Shown piece after piece: positions 5,154 through 13,120 of a DNA stretch of 26,599 bases (positions within the stretch are counted from its first letter, which is position 1; each line of letters starts with the position of its first letter). Under the pieces are notes generated by a model, which was given only the letters and a program-made list of their open reading frames with translations, did not search any database and was not told where the DNA came from. The DNA is from Rhizobacter sp. (GTDB lineage: Bacteria; Pseudomonadota; Gammaproteobacteria; Burkholderiales; Burkholderiaceae_C), in contig JACMKJ010000493.1 in the NCBI GenBank assembly GCA_014380155.1, positions 1 to 26,599 of the forward strand. Reading direction: 5' to 3'. A program made the position numbers and the translations under genes.

Positions 5154-7298
5154 ATGGCCAAAGTCAGAACGCCGGTGCGTGTGCCTGCACCGTTGTCTTT
5201 CCAACGCGCTGCTGTTGACCCGATGGCCTTGCTGTTGCAAGCCCAGCAGTTGCTGGCAGCCGGGCAGCACGAGAATGCCATCACCTTGATCAGGGCGGTG
5301 CTGTCCCACGAGCACCTGCAGCCCGAAGCGAACTACCTGCTGGGCCGCGCGCTGAAGGCGAATGGTGACATCGATGGCGCCGAGACAGCCTATCGCCAAG
5401 CGTTGGCACTGCGACCCGGCTACGTGGAGGCGTTGGTCAGCCTGGGCATCGTGATGAAGATGCGTGGCGATGTCGAGGCGGCCATTGCCCTGTACGACCA
5501 GGCCCTGAGCCTCGACCCCTCATTCGCGCCCGCGCACGCCAACCGCGCCGGTGCCATGGCACTGCGCGCGGCGCTCGCTGCCGAAAACCCGCTCGACGAA
5601 ATTCCCAGCGACGAAGTGATCGAGGCGCAGGCCCATGCCGTGAGCCTGGCGCCTGGCAATGCCGTGGTGCTGCGCAACCATGGGGTGATGCTCATGCGGG
5701 CGAGGCGCCGCGTTGAAGCGGCGCAGGCCTTCAACCGGGCGCTCACCGTGGATCCGAGCGACGTCGACGCCTGCATTCACATGGGCGTTTGTCTGCGTGC
5801 GCTGGGCGACAACCAGCTCGCCATCGGCTTGTACGAGAAGTGGTTGGGCATCAACAAACCCAGCGCACCCGTCATGCGCGCGCTGGCCGGCCTGCTCACC
5901 CGCGAGGGCCAGGTCGACGTGGCGCGCGCCTGGGCCGAAAAAGCCATCGCTGTTGACCCTGATCCTTATGCGCTGATCCAGCTGGGCAGCACCCTGATGC
6001 AATCACGACGCCTGGAAGAGGCGCTGGCGCATTGCCACCGGGCCGTCGAACTCTCAGGCGGGCGTGCCGACATCTACCCGACCCTGCTGCTCGGCCTGAC
6101 CTACCTGCACGACGACCCGCAACCCATCTTCGACGCGCACGAGGCGTTTGGCCGCCAGATCAAGCCTGCGGCAACACCGCGCCCGCCTTGGAGGCCGCTT
6201 GCGCCGGGTGAGCGCCTGAAGGTGGGCTATGTGTCGGGCGATTTTGTGCGTCACTCGGTGTCGTTCTTTATTGGCGGCTTGCTCGAGCGGCACGACAAGA
6301 GCCGCTTCGACGTCACCTGTTATCACAACGTCGGCTGGGGCGACGTCGTCACCCAGCGCCTGCGGTCATATGGGCACCAGTGGGTTGAATGTGATGGCAT
6401 GTCAGACGAACTCTTGCGCCGCCGCATCGAGGCCGACGGCATTCACATCCTGGTCGACTTGTCGGGCCACACCATGCACTCGCGCATCTTCACCTTCGGG
6501 CTGGGTGCGGCGCCGGTGCAGATCAGCTACCTCGGCTACCCCACGGTCAGCGGTGTGCCGGCAGTCGACTACCGCATCACCGATTCCGTGATCGACCCGG
6601 GCGACATGCCGCCACTGGAATCGGAGAGGCCGCTCTGCCTGCCGCGCTCGATGTTCTGCTACCGCCCCGACGAGCAGCCACCGTTGGCGCCGCCACCCGT
6701 GCTGCAGGCCGGCCACATCACCTTCGGCTCGTTCAACAACATCGCCAAGGTCACCGACCACACGCTCGACCTGTGGGCGCAGGCCATGAACGCCGTGCCG
6801 CATTCGCGCTTGTTGCTCAAGTCGTCGTCGATGGCGCAGACCTCGAACCGCGAGAACATCGAGCGGTTCATGGGCGCGCGCGGCATCTCCGCCGGCCGGC
6901 TCAGTCTGCAGCCCTGGATCGCCAGCAAAAGCAGCCACCTGGAGCTCTACAACCAGGTCGACGTCGCGCTCGATCCCTTTCCCTACAACGGCGCCACCAC
7001 CACCTGCGAGGCGCTGTGGATGGGCGTGCCGGTGGTCACGCGCCGGGGGCGCACGCACACCTCGCGCATGGGGGCATCGCTGCTCGGCGCCATCGGTCGT
7101 GACGACTGGGTGGCCGATGATGACGCGGCTTACGTGGCCACCATCTTGCGCGTGGCCGCCGACGTGGTCGGCCTGGCACGCTGGCGCTCGCAGGCACGCG
7201 AACGGCTCGCCGAAAGTGCCCTCTTCGACGAGCCCGGTTTCGTGCGTGACTTCGAAGCCGTGCTGCAGCAGGCGTGGGCCCTCGCCGCCACGGCCTAG
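5154..7298 (+). CDS. TPR-containing GT41 (SPINDLY/OGT-like) glycosyltransferase
   Basis: This is a 714-residue cytoplasmic protein with no signal peptide. Residues about 24-305 hold seven or eight TPR units, the usual substrate-binding superhelix. The catalytic part follows: GYVSGDFVRH at 358-367 with the conserved His, LVDLSGHT at 433-440, PVQISYLGYPT, then FNNIAK with Lys532 at the position of the UDP-sugar-binding Lys of human OGT. DPFPYNGATTTCEALWMG starts at 607. All key motifs look intact. GT41 enzymes transfer sugars from UDP donors to Ser/Thr or, in HMW1C, to Asn of adhesins. The start is 3 bp after the tpsB stop, so a single transcript and a job on the secreted partner or another surface protein are likely. 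Sugar and acceptor cannot be read from sequence. Confidence 0.92.
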   Translation: MAKVRTPVRVPAPLSFQRAAVDPMALLLQAQQLLAAGQHENAITLIRAVLSHEHLQPEANYLLGRALKANGDIDGAETAYRQALALRPGYVEALVSLGIVMKMRGDVEAAIALYDQALSLDPSFAPAHANRAGAMALRAALAAENPLDEIPSDEVIEAQAHAVSLAPGNAVVLRNHGVMLMRARRRVEAAQAFNRALTVDPSDVDACIHMGVCLRALGDNQLAIGLYEKWLGINKPSAPVMRALAGLLTREGQVDVARAWAEKAIAVDPDPYALIQLGSTLMQSRRLEEALAHCHRAVELSGGRADIYPTLLLGLTYLHDDPQPIFDAHEAFGRQIKPAATPRPPWRPLAPGERLKVGYVSGDFVRHSVSFFIGGLLERHDKSRFDVTCYHNVGWGDVVTQRLRSYGHQWVECDGMSDELLRRRIEADGIHILVDLSGHTMHSRIFTFGLGAAPVQISYLGYPTVSGVPAVDYRITDSVIDPGDMPPLESERPLCLPRSMFCYRPDEQPPLAPPPVLQAGHITFGSFNNIAKVTDHTLDLWAQAMNAVPHSRLLLKSSSMAQTSNRENIERFMGARGISAGRLSLQPWIASKSSHLELYNQVDVALDPFPYNGATTTCEALWMGVPVVTRRGRTHTSRMGASLLGAIGRDDWVADDDAAYVATILRVAADVVGLARWRSQARERLAESALFDEPGFVRDFEAVLQQAWALAATA

Positions 7299-7627
7299 TC
7301 CGAACGCATCACCCCGGCAGCGCTTGCGCGCGCATCGGGCGTCACCCAGCGTCGATAAATTCACATGAAGTTCGTTGTGAACGTCCATCTCGGTGCGCAG
7401 GGCTAGGCTGAAGTAGCCATCAGTTGGTGCACACGGAACATGGCCACGACACAGGGGACTTCTAGAGTCGCGGCTGTCGGAAGGTTCCCGCCCTAGGGAG
7501 GCACGCCGATGCGGTCTGGTCTCGATGGTTGTCGATAGCCCGCTCTCACTGTGGGTTGTCACGGCGGATCGCGACAAGGGCTGTGCAACTTGCGCTATTT
7601 CATTTTCAACCCAGGAGAGAACTCAGT
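7299..7627 (+). other. Intergenic leader of the first VPIPA gene
   Basis: No gene is supported in this 329-bp stretch. It holds short inverted repeats: GTTC/GAAC around 7371-7383, GGCTA/TAGCC in the stretch 7399-7420, and the palindrome CCCTAGGG near 7492. GGTTGTC occurs directly repeated at 7527-7533 and 7554-7560, the second overlapping TTGTCA, five of six bases of a sigma-70 -35 box. No -10 sequence at suitable distance is convincing. No strong terminator for the GT41 gene is visible. The length and repeats make regulated expression of the downstream secreted protein plausible. Confidence 0.4.
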
Positions 7628-8467
7628 ATGAAACTTAACCTCAAGATGATCGCCGCCGCTGTGGCGATGGTGTCGGCAGCTGGTGCGGCCAACGCGGCGC
7701 TGACGACGCCGGCAACTGGCAACGGCAGCGTGGCCCTGTTCGCCTTCAACACCGTGACCCGCGACTGGTATATCCGCGACCTCGGCTTCCTGATGAACGA
7801 CTTCCTGCCCAGCAGCGTCACGTCGCTGTCGGGCAATGGTGGTGGCACGGGTACCCGTACCCCAGAAACCGGTCTTCTTCTGAACCCGAGCAATACCGCC
7901 AGCTTCGCTGACGTTTCGTTCAGCAGCTGGTTGACGGGTCAGAGCGTCAGCGACATCCGTTGGGCCTTTTCGTCTGCTGATGCGACCGGCACCTCGACCA
8001 CCACGAACGTGACGCGTGCGATCACCTCGTCGGCAGTCGATCTGAACCCGACCAACGGTCTTATGTCCAACTACGCTTCTTCCGGCAACTCTGGCACCCT
8101 GGCCACGTTCTTCAATGAGACAGGCGCTACCCTGTCTGCAACAGGTGCCGGTGCCACTTCGGCTTTTGATACCAACTTCGGTCTCGGCGGTGCTTCTTTG
8201 GCTTCGCTGAACGAAAGCGTTGGCCTGTTCTACTTCGCTCGCACGACCGGCACCGGTAGCACCGCTGTCGCCGCTACCAAGGTGCAGTACGGCAACACCA
8301 CCGGTTTCGCCACTGTCACGCTCGAAGCCGACGGCGACTTCGTCTACAACCTGGCCGGTGCTCCCGTGTCGGAAGTGCCGATCCCTGCCGCCGCTTGGCT
8401 GCTGGGCAGCGGCTTGATCGGCCTGGCTGGCATGGCTCGCCGTCGCAAGGCTGCCGCACAAGCCTAA
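7628..8467 (+). CDS. Secreted protein with VPIPA exosortase-type tail, copy 1
   Basis: This is a 279-residue protein. AGGAGA at 7613-7618 stands 9 nt before the ATG, and a clean signal peptide ends at about Ala23 (Ala-Asn-Ala). The mature part is rich in Thr, Ser, Gly and Asn, with conserved-looking AFNTVTRDWYIRDLGFLMND near its start. The C terminus has VPIPAAAWLLGSGLIGLAG followed by Ala-Arg-Arg-Arg-Lys. This is the tripartite sorting signal of PEP-CTERM/VPLPA substrates, cleaved by an exosortase. A paralogue lies at 10250-11068. The strong ribosome-binding site and following terminator suggest an abundant, independently transcribed surface or matrix protein. The frame extends upstream to 7529, but that would destroy the signal peptide. 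The function of the mature domain is unknown. Confidence 0.85.
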   Translation: MKLNLKMIAAAVAMVSAAGAANAALTTPATGNGSVALFAFNTVTRDWYIRDLGFLMNDFLPSSVTSLSGNGGGTGTRTPETGLLLNPSNTASFADVSFSSWLTGQSVSDIRWAFSSADATGTSTTTNVTRAITSSAVDLNPTNGLMSNYASSGNSGTLATFFNETGATLSATGAGATSAFDTNFGLGGASLASLNESVGLFYFARTTGTGSTAVAATKVQYGNTTGFATVTLEADGDFVYNLAGAPVSEVPIPAAAWLLGSGLIGLAGMARRRKAAAQA

Positions 8468-8512
8468 ACAGGCCCTGCGGCGGGTCTTCACAGCCCGTTT
8501 CAACAAGCGTTT

Positions 8513-8561
8513 CCACCCCAACCCGATGCAGCAGCCGCTGCGCCGGGTGGGGGTTGGTTTT
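8513..8561 (+). terminator. Strong rho-independent terminator
   Basis: A long GC-rich hairpin spans 8513-8557. The inner stem pairs GCAGC (8528-8532) with GCTGC (8537-8541) around a 4-nt loop. The outer stem pairs CCCG at 8522-8525 and the C-rich run at 8513-8519 with the G-rich strand at 8544-8557, with two internal mismatches and one bulge. TTTT follows at 8558-8561. It lies 46 bp after the VPIPA copy-1 stop. Confidence 0.82.
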
Positions 8562-8603
8562 GCCCAAATTTGACCGTTCAGCGATTCTCTTCAAGGACTC
8601 ACC

Positions 8604-10112
8604 ATGAAACTCAGCAAGATTTCCCTCGGCGTTGCCGCCGCCTGCGGCATCCTGTCGGCCCCGGCCCACGCCCTGCTGGCCAGCGCCTACACCAACGCTC
8701 CCAGCTGGCCCGCTCCCATCAGCCTGGCCACTCCCGGCGGCGAGTTCGTCGGCGACACCATGAACATCCGTGTGTCTGGCGCTACTGCGCAAGACCCGGG
8801 CCTGCTGGCCTCTGCCACCCGCTACTGCACGGCCGGCACGATGACCCGCTACTCGATCTCGAACAACTTCGTTTACTTCTGCACGGCCAACCTGGCCCGC
8901 GTCACGCCGCGTGCCGGCGCGACCAAGATCGCTTTCTACAAGTACTCGGTCGGTGGCTCGGGCGCTGGCGTGGCCCCGGTCAACGGTGGCACCCTGGCCA
9001 CCCCGACGGCCGCTTCGCTGATCAGCACCCCCTTCCTCGACCTGGCCAAGCTGAACACGTCGTGCGCTCCCGGCGCTTCGTCGGTGGTTGACATCGACGG
9101 CGCGGGTCCGCTCTCGAGCTTCCAAGACTTCACCTGCGCCGGCGCCAGCAGCTCGCTCGTGACCAACGCCGTCAGCTACATCGGCGTGTCGGACGTCGAG
9201 CCCCAGTTCTTCGGCGGCCCCGCCAGCTACAGCCGCCTGCAAGCCCAGGCCCTGGCCACCGTGATCTTCGGCGTGCCGGTCACCAAGAACATCTACGAAG
9301 CTCTGCAAGCGGCACAAAGCATCCCCGTCGGTGGCATCACCGAAGCCGATATGCCTTCGCTGTCGCAAGCTCAGCTGACTTCCATGTTCACCCAGACCGG
9401 CCAAAGCTGGTCGGGCTTGACCAACGCGACGGTCGGTGACGACCTGGTCTACGTGGCTCGCCGCGTTGACTCGTCGGGCACGCAAAAGACCTTCGAAGCG
9501 CTGGTCGCCCGCACCGGCAACGGCACGGGCGGTGGCCGCGAGTGCCAATCTGGCGTGGAGCCGTTTGTCGCTGGCCCGGTGGCCCTGGACAACACCGCTG
9601 CCAACAGCCTGTGCACGGCCGACAACCTGGTCGTCAACGCCAACGGCAGCGGCCAGGTCGTGGCCTGCCTGAACGCCCACCACACCGGCGGCCGTGGCGC
9701 CATCGGCGTGCTGACCACCGAGATCAAGCAGACGGCTGGCGGCAACCTGCGCTTCGTCAAGATCAACGGCCTGGCTCCGACGCATGCCAACGTGGCGGGC
9801 GGCAAGTACACCCAGTACGCCGACGCTTCGCTGAACACCCGCATCGGCGCCACGCTGCCGACGGCCAGCGCTGCCGGCTACTCGGCCTTCCTGACCACGC
9901 TGAAGTCTGACTTCTCCGACCCGGCCGTGATCTCGATCATCAACGGCGGCGCGCAGACCTTCGGCGCCTCGGGCCTGATGGCACTCGACGTGCTGGAAAC
10001 TACCGTGCCGCCCGCCGACTACGACGGCTCAGAAGGCCGCAACCCCTGGTCGCGTCTGGTCGGCGGTTCCGACCTGAACAACTGCCAGCCGGGCAAGGCT
10101 GCGGCGTTCTAA
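8604..10112 (+). CDS. Secreted protein, possibly PstS-like binding fold
   Basis: This is a 502-residue protein with AAGGA 6 nt before the ATG and a signal peptide ending at about Ala23 (Ala-His-Ala). It has no C-terminal sorting tail; the end reads NNCQPGKAAAF. About eight cysteines are spread over the mature part, consistent with disulfides outside the cytoplasm. Two segments recall PstS-type phosphate-binding proteins: MNIRVSGATAQDPG near residue 53 and AVSYIGVSDVEP near residue 188. No ABC-transporter genes are adjacent, so transport is not supported by context. It is flanked by terminators on both sides and sits between two paralogous exosortase substrates. Codon use is strongly GC-ending, as for a well-expressed gene. 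Secretion is secure; the binding-protein assignment is tentative. Confidence 0.6.
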   Translation: MKLSKISLGVAAACGILSAPAHALLASAYTNAPSWPAPISLATPGGEFVGDTMNIRVSGATAQDPGLLASATRYCTAGTMTRYSISNNFVYFCTANLARVTPRAGATKIAFYKYSVGGSGAGVAPVNGGTLATPTAASLISTPFLDLAKLNTSCAPGASSVVDIDGAGPLSSFQDFTCAGASSSLVTNAVSYIGVSDVEPQFFGGPASYSRLQAQALATVIFGVPVTKNIYEALQAAQSIPVGGITEADMPSLSQAQLTSMFTQTGQSWSGLTNATVGDDLVYVARRVDSSGTQKTFEALVARTGNGTGGGRECQSGVEPFVAGPVALDNTAANSLCTADNLVVNANGSGQVVACLNAHHTGGRGAIGVLTTEIKQTAGGNLRFVKINGLAPTHANVAGGKYTQYADASLNTRIGATLPTASAAGYSAFLTTLKSDFSDPAVISIINGGAQTFGASGLMALDVLETTVPPADYDGSEGRNPWSRLVGGSDLNNCQPGKAAAF

Positions 10113-10133
10113 GAAGAAGTTTCTTTTCTTCAT

Positions 10134-10151
10134 GACCGCTTCGCGGCGGTC
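10134..10151 (+). other. Small hairpin after the secreted protein gene
   Basis: GACCGC (10134-10139) pairs with GCGGTC (10146-10151) around a 6-nt loop. It stands between the stop at 10112 and the stronger terminator at 10170. No T-run follows, so it may protect the 3' end of the transcript rather than terminate it. Confidence 0.4.
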
Positions 10152-10169
10152 GCTTCCATCCGAAGCATT

Positions 10170-10202
10170 GAGCCGGCGTCTCGCAAGAGCGCCGGCTCTT
10201 TT
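10170..10202 (+). terminator. Rho-independent terminator
   Basis: GAGCCGGCG (10170-10178) pairs perfectly with CGCCGGCTC (10190-10198) over 9 bp with an 11-nt loop, followed by TTTT at 10199-10202. It ends the transcript of the 8604-10112 gene and stands 48 bp before the preferred start of the next gene. Confidence 0.85.
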
Positions 10203-10249
10203 CGCGTGCGGGCCCGATGCGCCTGTTTAAACCTCCTCGACTTCAACCC

Positions 10250-11068
10250 ATGCCAAAACTTTGCAAGCTCATCGTGGCCTGTGCCATGTCCCTCTGTGCC
10301 AGCGTGGCAAAAGCCGGCATCACCCCCGGGGCGATGGGCAACCCCAGTCTGAACCTGATTGCTTTCAACATGGCCACCCAAGCCTGGTATATCCGCGACA
10401 CCGGGTTCTTGATGAACGACTTTTTACCCAACAGCGTGACCACGCGTCCCGGCGACGGTGGAGTCACTGGCGACAAGACTCCGGATGCTGGCCTGTTACT
10501 TGACAAGAACAACACGGCGAACTTTTCTGACCCTTCGTTCAGCACGTGGTTGGCAACACAGAGTGTGGGTGACGTGCGCTGGATGTTGTCGGCGGCGGAC
10601 TCAAGATTCACAAACGTCAACAACGTACAACGGGTGATCACGTCATCTGCATACATGGGAATGAGCGTTGCGAACTACCAAATCAACGGTTACGTCGGCT
10701 TGGCCAGTCGCTTGAACGAACTCACGGGCGATTTCGGCCTCTCGGCGTCCGGTCAGGATCCATGGCCATTCGCGCTTGAAACGAACTTTGGCTTCAGCAC
10801 ACTGACGCTCGCCGAACTCGACCAAAGTGTGGGTTTGTTCTACTTTTCCCGATCGACGCCATTTGGCTCAAGCTCGATGCCGGCCGACAGTTTCCAGTAC
10901 GCGAATCAGGCGGGATACGCCACGGTCACGCTGGAATCCGACGGTGACTTTGTTTACCAACTGGCGGGCGTCCCTTCGCCCGTGCCGATTCCTGCCGCCG
11001 CCTGGCTGCTGGGCAGTGGCCTGTTAGCGGTCGCGGGTTTGACACGCCGTCGCCGAGCGGGAACCTGA
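10250..11068 (+). CDS. Secreted protein with VPIPA exosortase-type tail, copy 2
   Basis: This is a 272-residue paralogue of the protein at 7628-8467. Both share WYIRD, GFLMNDFLP, a Gly/Thr-rich loop, Asp-(Ile/Val)-Arg-Trp, SVGLFYFSR-like and ESDGDFVYQLAG-like segments, and the tail VPIPAAAWLLGSGL followed by Thr-Arg-Arg-Arg-Arg. The central region differs in sequence and length. The signal peptide ends about residue 22 (Ala-Lys-Ala). ATG 10250 is preferred because it begins the signal peptide directly; ATG 10217 is an in-frame alternative. Neither has a convincing ribosome-binding site, unlike copy 1. Only 47 bp separate it from the upstream terminator, so its promoter must lie within that gap or in the terminator region, or expression depends on readthrough. 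It converges on the minus-strand GT41 gene with 10 bp between stops. Confidence 0.83.
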   Translation: MPKLCKLIVACAMSLCASVAKAGITPGAMGNPSLNLIAFNMATQAWYIRDTGFLMNDFLPNSVTTRPGDGGVTGDKTPDAGLLLDKNNTANFSDPSFSTWLATQSVGDVRWMLSAADSRFTNVNNVQRVITSSAYMGMSVANYQINGYVGLASRLNELTGDFGLSASGQDPWPFALETNFGFSTLTLAELDQSVGLFYFSRSTPFGSSSMPADSFQYANQAGYATVTLESDGDFVYQLAGVPSPVPIPAAAWLLGSGLLAVAGLTRRRRAGT

Positions 11069-11078
11069 ACGCTGGGGG

Positions 11079-12935
11079 CTATTGCTGCGAGAGGGCATCT
11101 ACCGCAAATGCCTGGGCGGGGAGGCTTGCCTGCGCTCGCTCCGCCATCTGTCGGTAGGCGGCCTCCAGGTGGCGCAGATAGCACGGCGTGTCGTAGAGAT
11201 GTGCATGCGGCAGCGTGGTTGCCAAGCGTTCTCGCAAGCCGCTCAGCAGGCCTGGCTCGATGGCCAGGCGCAACGCCAGCGCCTCGTAGGCTTCGAACGA
11301 ATCGGTCACCAACTCCGGCAGCCCGACCGCGCGCAACAAGCTTGCCCCCACACGGCTCGGGAAGGTGGGGCCCGTGCACGTGAGCACCGGCAAGCCGGCC
11401 CACAGGGCGTCGCTGCCGGTGGTGTGCGCGTTGTAGGGCCAGCTGTCGAGAAACAGGTCGGCCAGGCGCATGCGCGCCAGGTGTTGCGAGTGGCCCAGCG
11501 GGCCGGCGAAGACCAGGCGCTCACCGGCCACACCACGTGAGGCGGCCTCGCGCCGCAGGTTGCTCTGCGCTTCCGGCACGTCGCTGTAGAGCATGAGCAC
11601 GCTGCCGGGCACACGCTGCAACAGGCGCATCCACACATCGAACATGGCCGGTGTGATCTTGTAGACGTTGTTCATGCAGCAGAACACGAAACCTTCATCG
11701 GGCAGGCCGACCTCGCTGCGGGTGCTTGGTGTGTCGGCGACCACGCGCTGCGAGTCGTTGGGCTGGTACGAGTGCGGGAGGTAAACGACTTTCTCCACGT
11801 AAAAGCGCTGGTCGTCACGCGGGATCACCACTTCGTCGGCGATCAGGTAGTCGATGTGCGGTGCGCCGATCGTGCCGGGGAAGCCCAGGTAGTTGACCTG
11901 GATGGCCGCGGGCCGCAAGGCAAACAAATGCGAGCGCGCGCGCCCGAAGTGGCCGTTGAGGTTGACGAGGATGTCGATGCCACGCGCGCGGATGGCGGCT
12001 GCCGCGTCGAGGTGGCCGAGTGATGCGATGGGCACCACCTCGGTCACGGCACGCTCTATGCGGTGGCGAAGCTCGCTGCCGTCGTTCCAGCCGTTGTCGA
12101 AGGCGTAAACCTCGAAGCGCTCGCGGTCGTGCAGTTCCAGCACCTCGGTCAGCAAGACCGAAGTGGCCTGGTTGCGGAACTCGCCCGACACGTAGCCGAT
12201 GCGGATCTTGGGCCCTGCGCCCAGCGTGGCCGGTGCCAGCATCGGCGAGCGGTCGGGGTGGTAGGTGGCCGAAAAAAGCTGCGCTGCCTTCAGCAACAAC
12301 CCGGGTGATGTGCAGTAGCCCTGCAGGCCAAACGGCTCGGCTGCAAGCTGCCCGGCGGCCAGGGCCTGCTCGACGCGCCGCTGCAGGTGATCGAGCGCGG
12401 TCCAGTCGGCCGTGAGCATCTTGCAATGCAGCAGCCGGCCGGCCGCGAGCGGCTGGTCGGGCTTCAGTTGCAGCAGGCGCTCGAACACCAGGGCGGCGTC
12501 TTCGTAGCGCCGCTGGTCTTGCAAGACCATGCCGAACTTTTCGATCACGTCGCAACGTGTCGGGTCGATTTGCAAAGCCTGCTGGAAGCTGGCCTCGGCC
12601 GCCTGCGGCCCGCGCAGGCTGTTCTGCACCATGCCCAGCGCAGCCCAGGCGTCGGCAGCGCCGGGGTGCTTCAGCACCGCGCGCTCAAAACAGGCCAGGG
12701 CATCTTCGGCACGCCCCTGTTCGTCGAGCACGGTGCCCTCGTGCAGCAGCACCATCAGCCGTAACTCGGCGCGGGTCGGGTCGAGTTCGGCGGCGCGCGC
12801 AAAGTGTGTGGCGGCCTCTGCGTTGAGGCCTTGTTGGCGCAGCGCGCGGGCGCGGTCCACATGGTGTTGCGCTTGCAGTGCGGCGGGCAGGTGGCGGGAG
12901 AGGGCGGTCGTGGGGATGCTGCTGGGTGTGCTCAT
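11079..12935 (-). CDS. Second TPR-GT41 (SPINDLY/OGT-like) protein
   Basis: This is a 618-residue protein without signal peptide. TPR units occupy about residues 22-165. The catalytic region has GYVSGEFRNQ at 247-256, LVNLNGHF at 323-330, IQVNYLGFPGTIG, MNNVYK with Lys426 matching the OGT donor-site Lys, and DSWPYNAHTTGSDALWAG at 497-514. Where the other GT41 protein here and human OGT have His in the first motif, this one has Gln256. I recall this GYVSGEFRNQ variant in other bacterial members, so it may mark a subfamily rather than a dead enzyme. It is transcribed away from the tpsA gene, with a 185-bp shared upstream region. Its minus-strand leader contains CTGTCAT at 12990-12996, a piece of the motif shared by tpsA and tpsB. 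Activity and acceptor are unknown. Confidence 0.88.
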   Translation of the reverse strand: MSTPSSIPTTALSRHLPAALQAQHHVDRARALRQQGLNAEAATHFARAAELDPTRAELRLMVLLHEGTVLDEQGRAEDALACFERAVLKHPGAADAWAALGMVQNSLRGPQAAEASFQQALQIDPTRCDVIEKFGMVLQDQRRYEDAALVFERLLQLKPDQPLAAGRLLHCKMLTADWTALDHLQRRVEQALAAGQLAAEPFGLQGYCTSPGLLLKAAQLFSATYHPDRSPMLAPATLGAGPKIRIGYVSGEFRNQATSVLLTEVLELHDRERFEVYAFDNGWNDGSELRHRIERAVTEVVPIASLGHLDAAAAIRARGIDILVNLNGHFGRARSHLFALRPAAIQVNYLGFPGTIGAPHIDYLIADEVVIPRDDQRFYVEKVVYLPHSYQPNDSQRVVADTPSTRSEVGLPDEGFVFCCMNNVYKITPAMFDVWMRLLQRVPGSVLMLYSDVPEAQSNLRREAASRGVAGERLVFAGPLGHSQHLARMRLADLFLDSWPYNAHTTGSDALWAGLPVLTCTGPTFPSRVGASLLRAVGLPELVTDSFEAYEALALRLAIEPGLLSGLRERLATTLPHAHLYDTPCYLRHLEAAYRQMAERAQASLPAQAFAVDALSQQ

Positions 12936-13029
12936 GTCGGTTCGGCGGCTGTGTCGCCCGTCCTTATAGACAGGCCCCGAGTCGCCGCCATGACAGCCAC
13001 CGCAAGCGGCTCTTTTGGAGCAGGGCCTT

Positions 13030-13061
13030 CTCGTCGAACTGTCATACGTCGTTCCGAGAAT
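13030..13061 (+). promoter_or_regulatory. Conserved leader motif upstream of tpsA
   Basis: This is the partner of the 3387-3418 element, with 22 of 32 positions identical. The core GAACTGTCAT is at 13036-13045, preceded by CTCG and followed by AGAAT ending at 13061. It lies about 60 nt before the tpsA start, in the 185-bp region between tpsA and the divergent GT41 gene. The same region holds TATAAG on the minus strand (12964-12969), a possible -10 for the GT41 gene, with no good -35. Confidence 0.5.
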
Positions 13062-13120
13062 GCCTGGTCAAGCTGCGAGTCACGAACCTGCGGCTTCAAC
13101 CTGCCTGGCTCCACCCTCCC

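Noticed and set aside
3432..5399. Long open frame on the minus strand opposite tpsB
   Set aside because: It mirrors a well-supported gene, its protein is rich in Gln, His, Arg and Gly without a recognisable domain, and such frames are expected in GC-rich coding DNA. The same applies to minus-strand frames opposite 8604-10112 and opposite 22882-25272.
7299..7627. Sigma-54 promoter or c-di-GMP riboswitch before the VPIPA gene
   Set aside because: Sigma-54 control of PEP-CTERM genes is known in some bacteria, but no GG-N10-GC element with the TGGCAC/TTGC context was found. No recognisable GEMM riboswitch core was seen either.
12992..13020. Hairpin followed by TTTT in the tpsA/GT41 divergent region
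   Set aside because: The CCG/CGG stem is only 3-4 bp and no gene on the plus strand ends before it, so a terminator call is not supported.
12878..13120. Upstream extension of the tpsA frame
   Set aside because: The extra residues are Arg- and Cys-rich, overlap the start of the divergent GT41 gene and would bury the signal peptide. ATG 13121 gives a normal TpsA N terminus.
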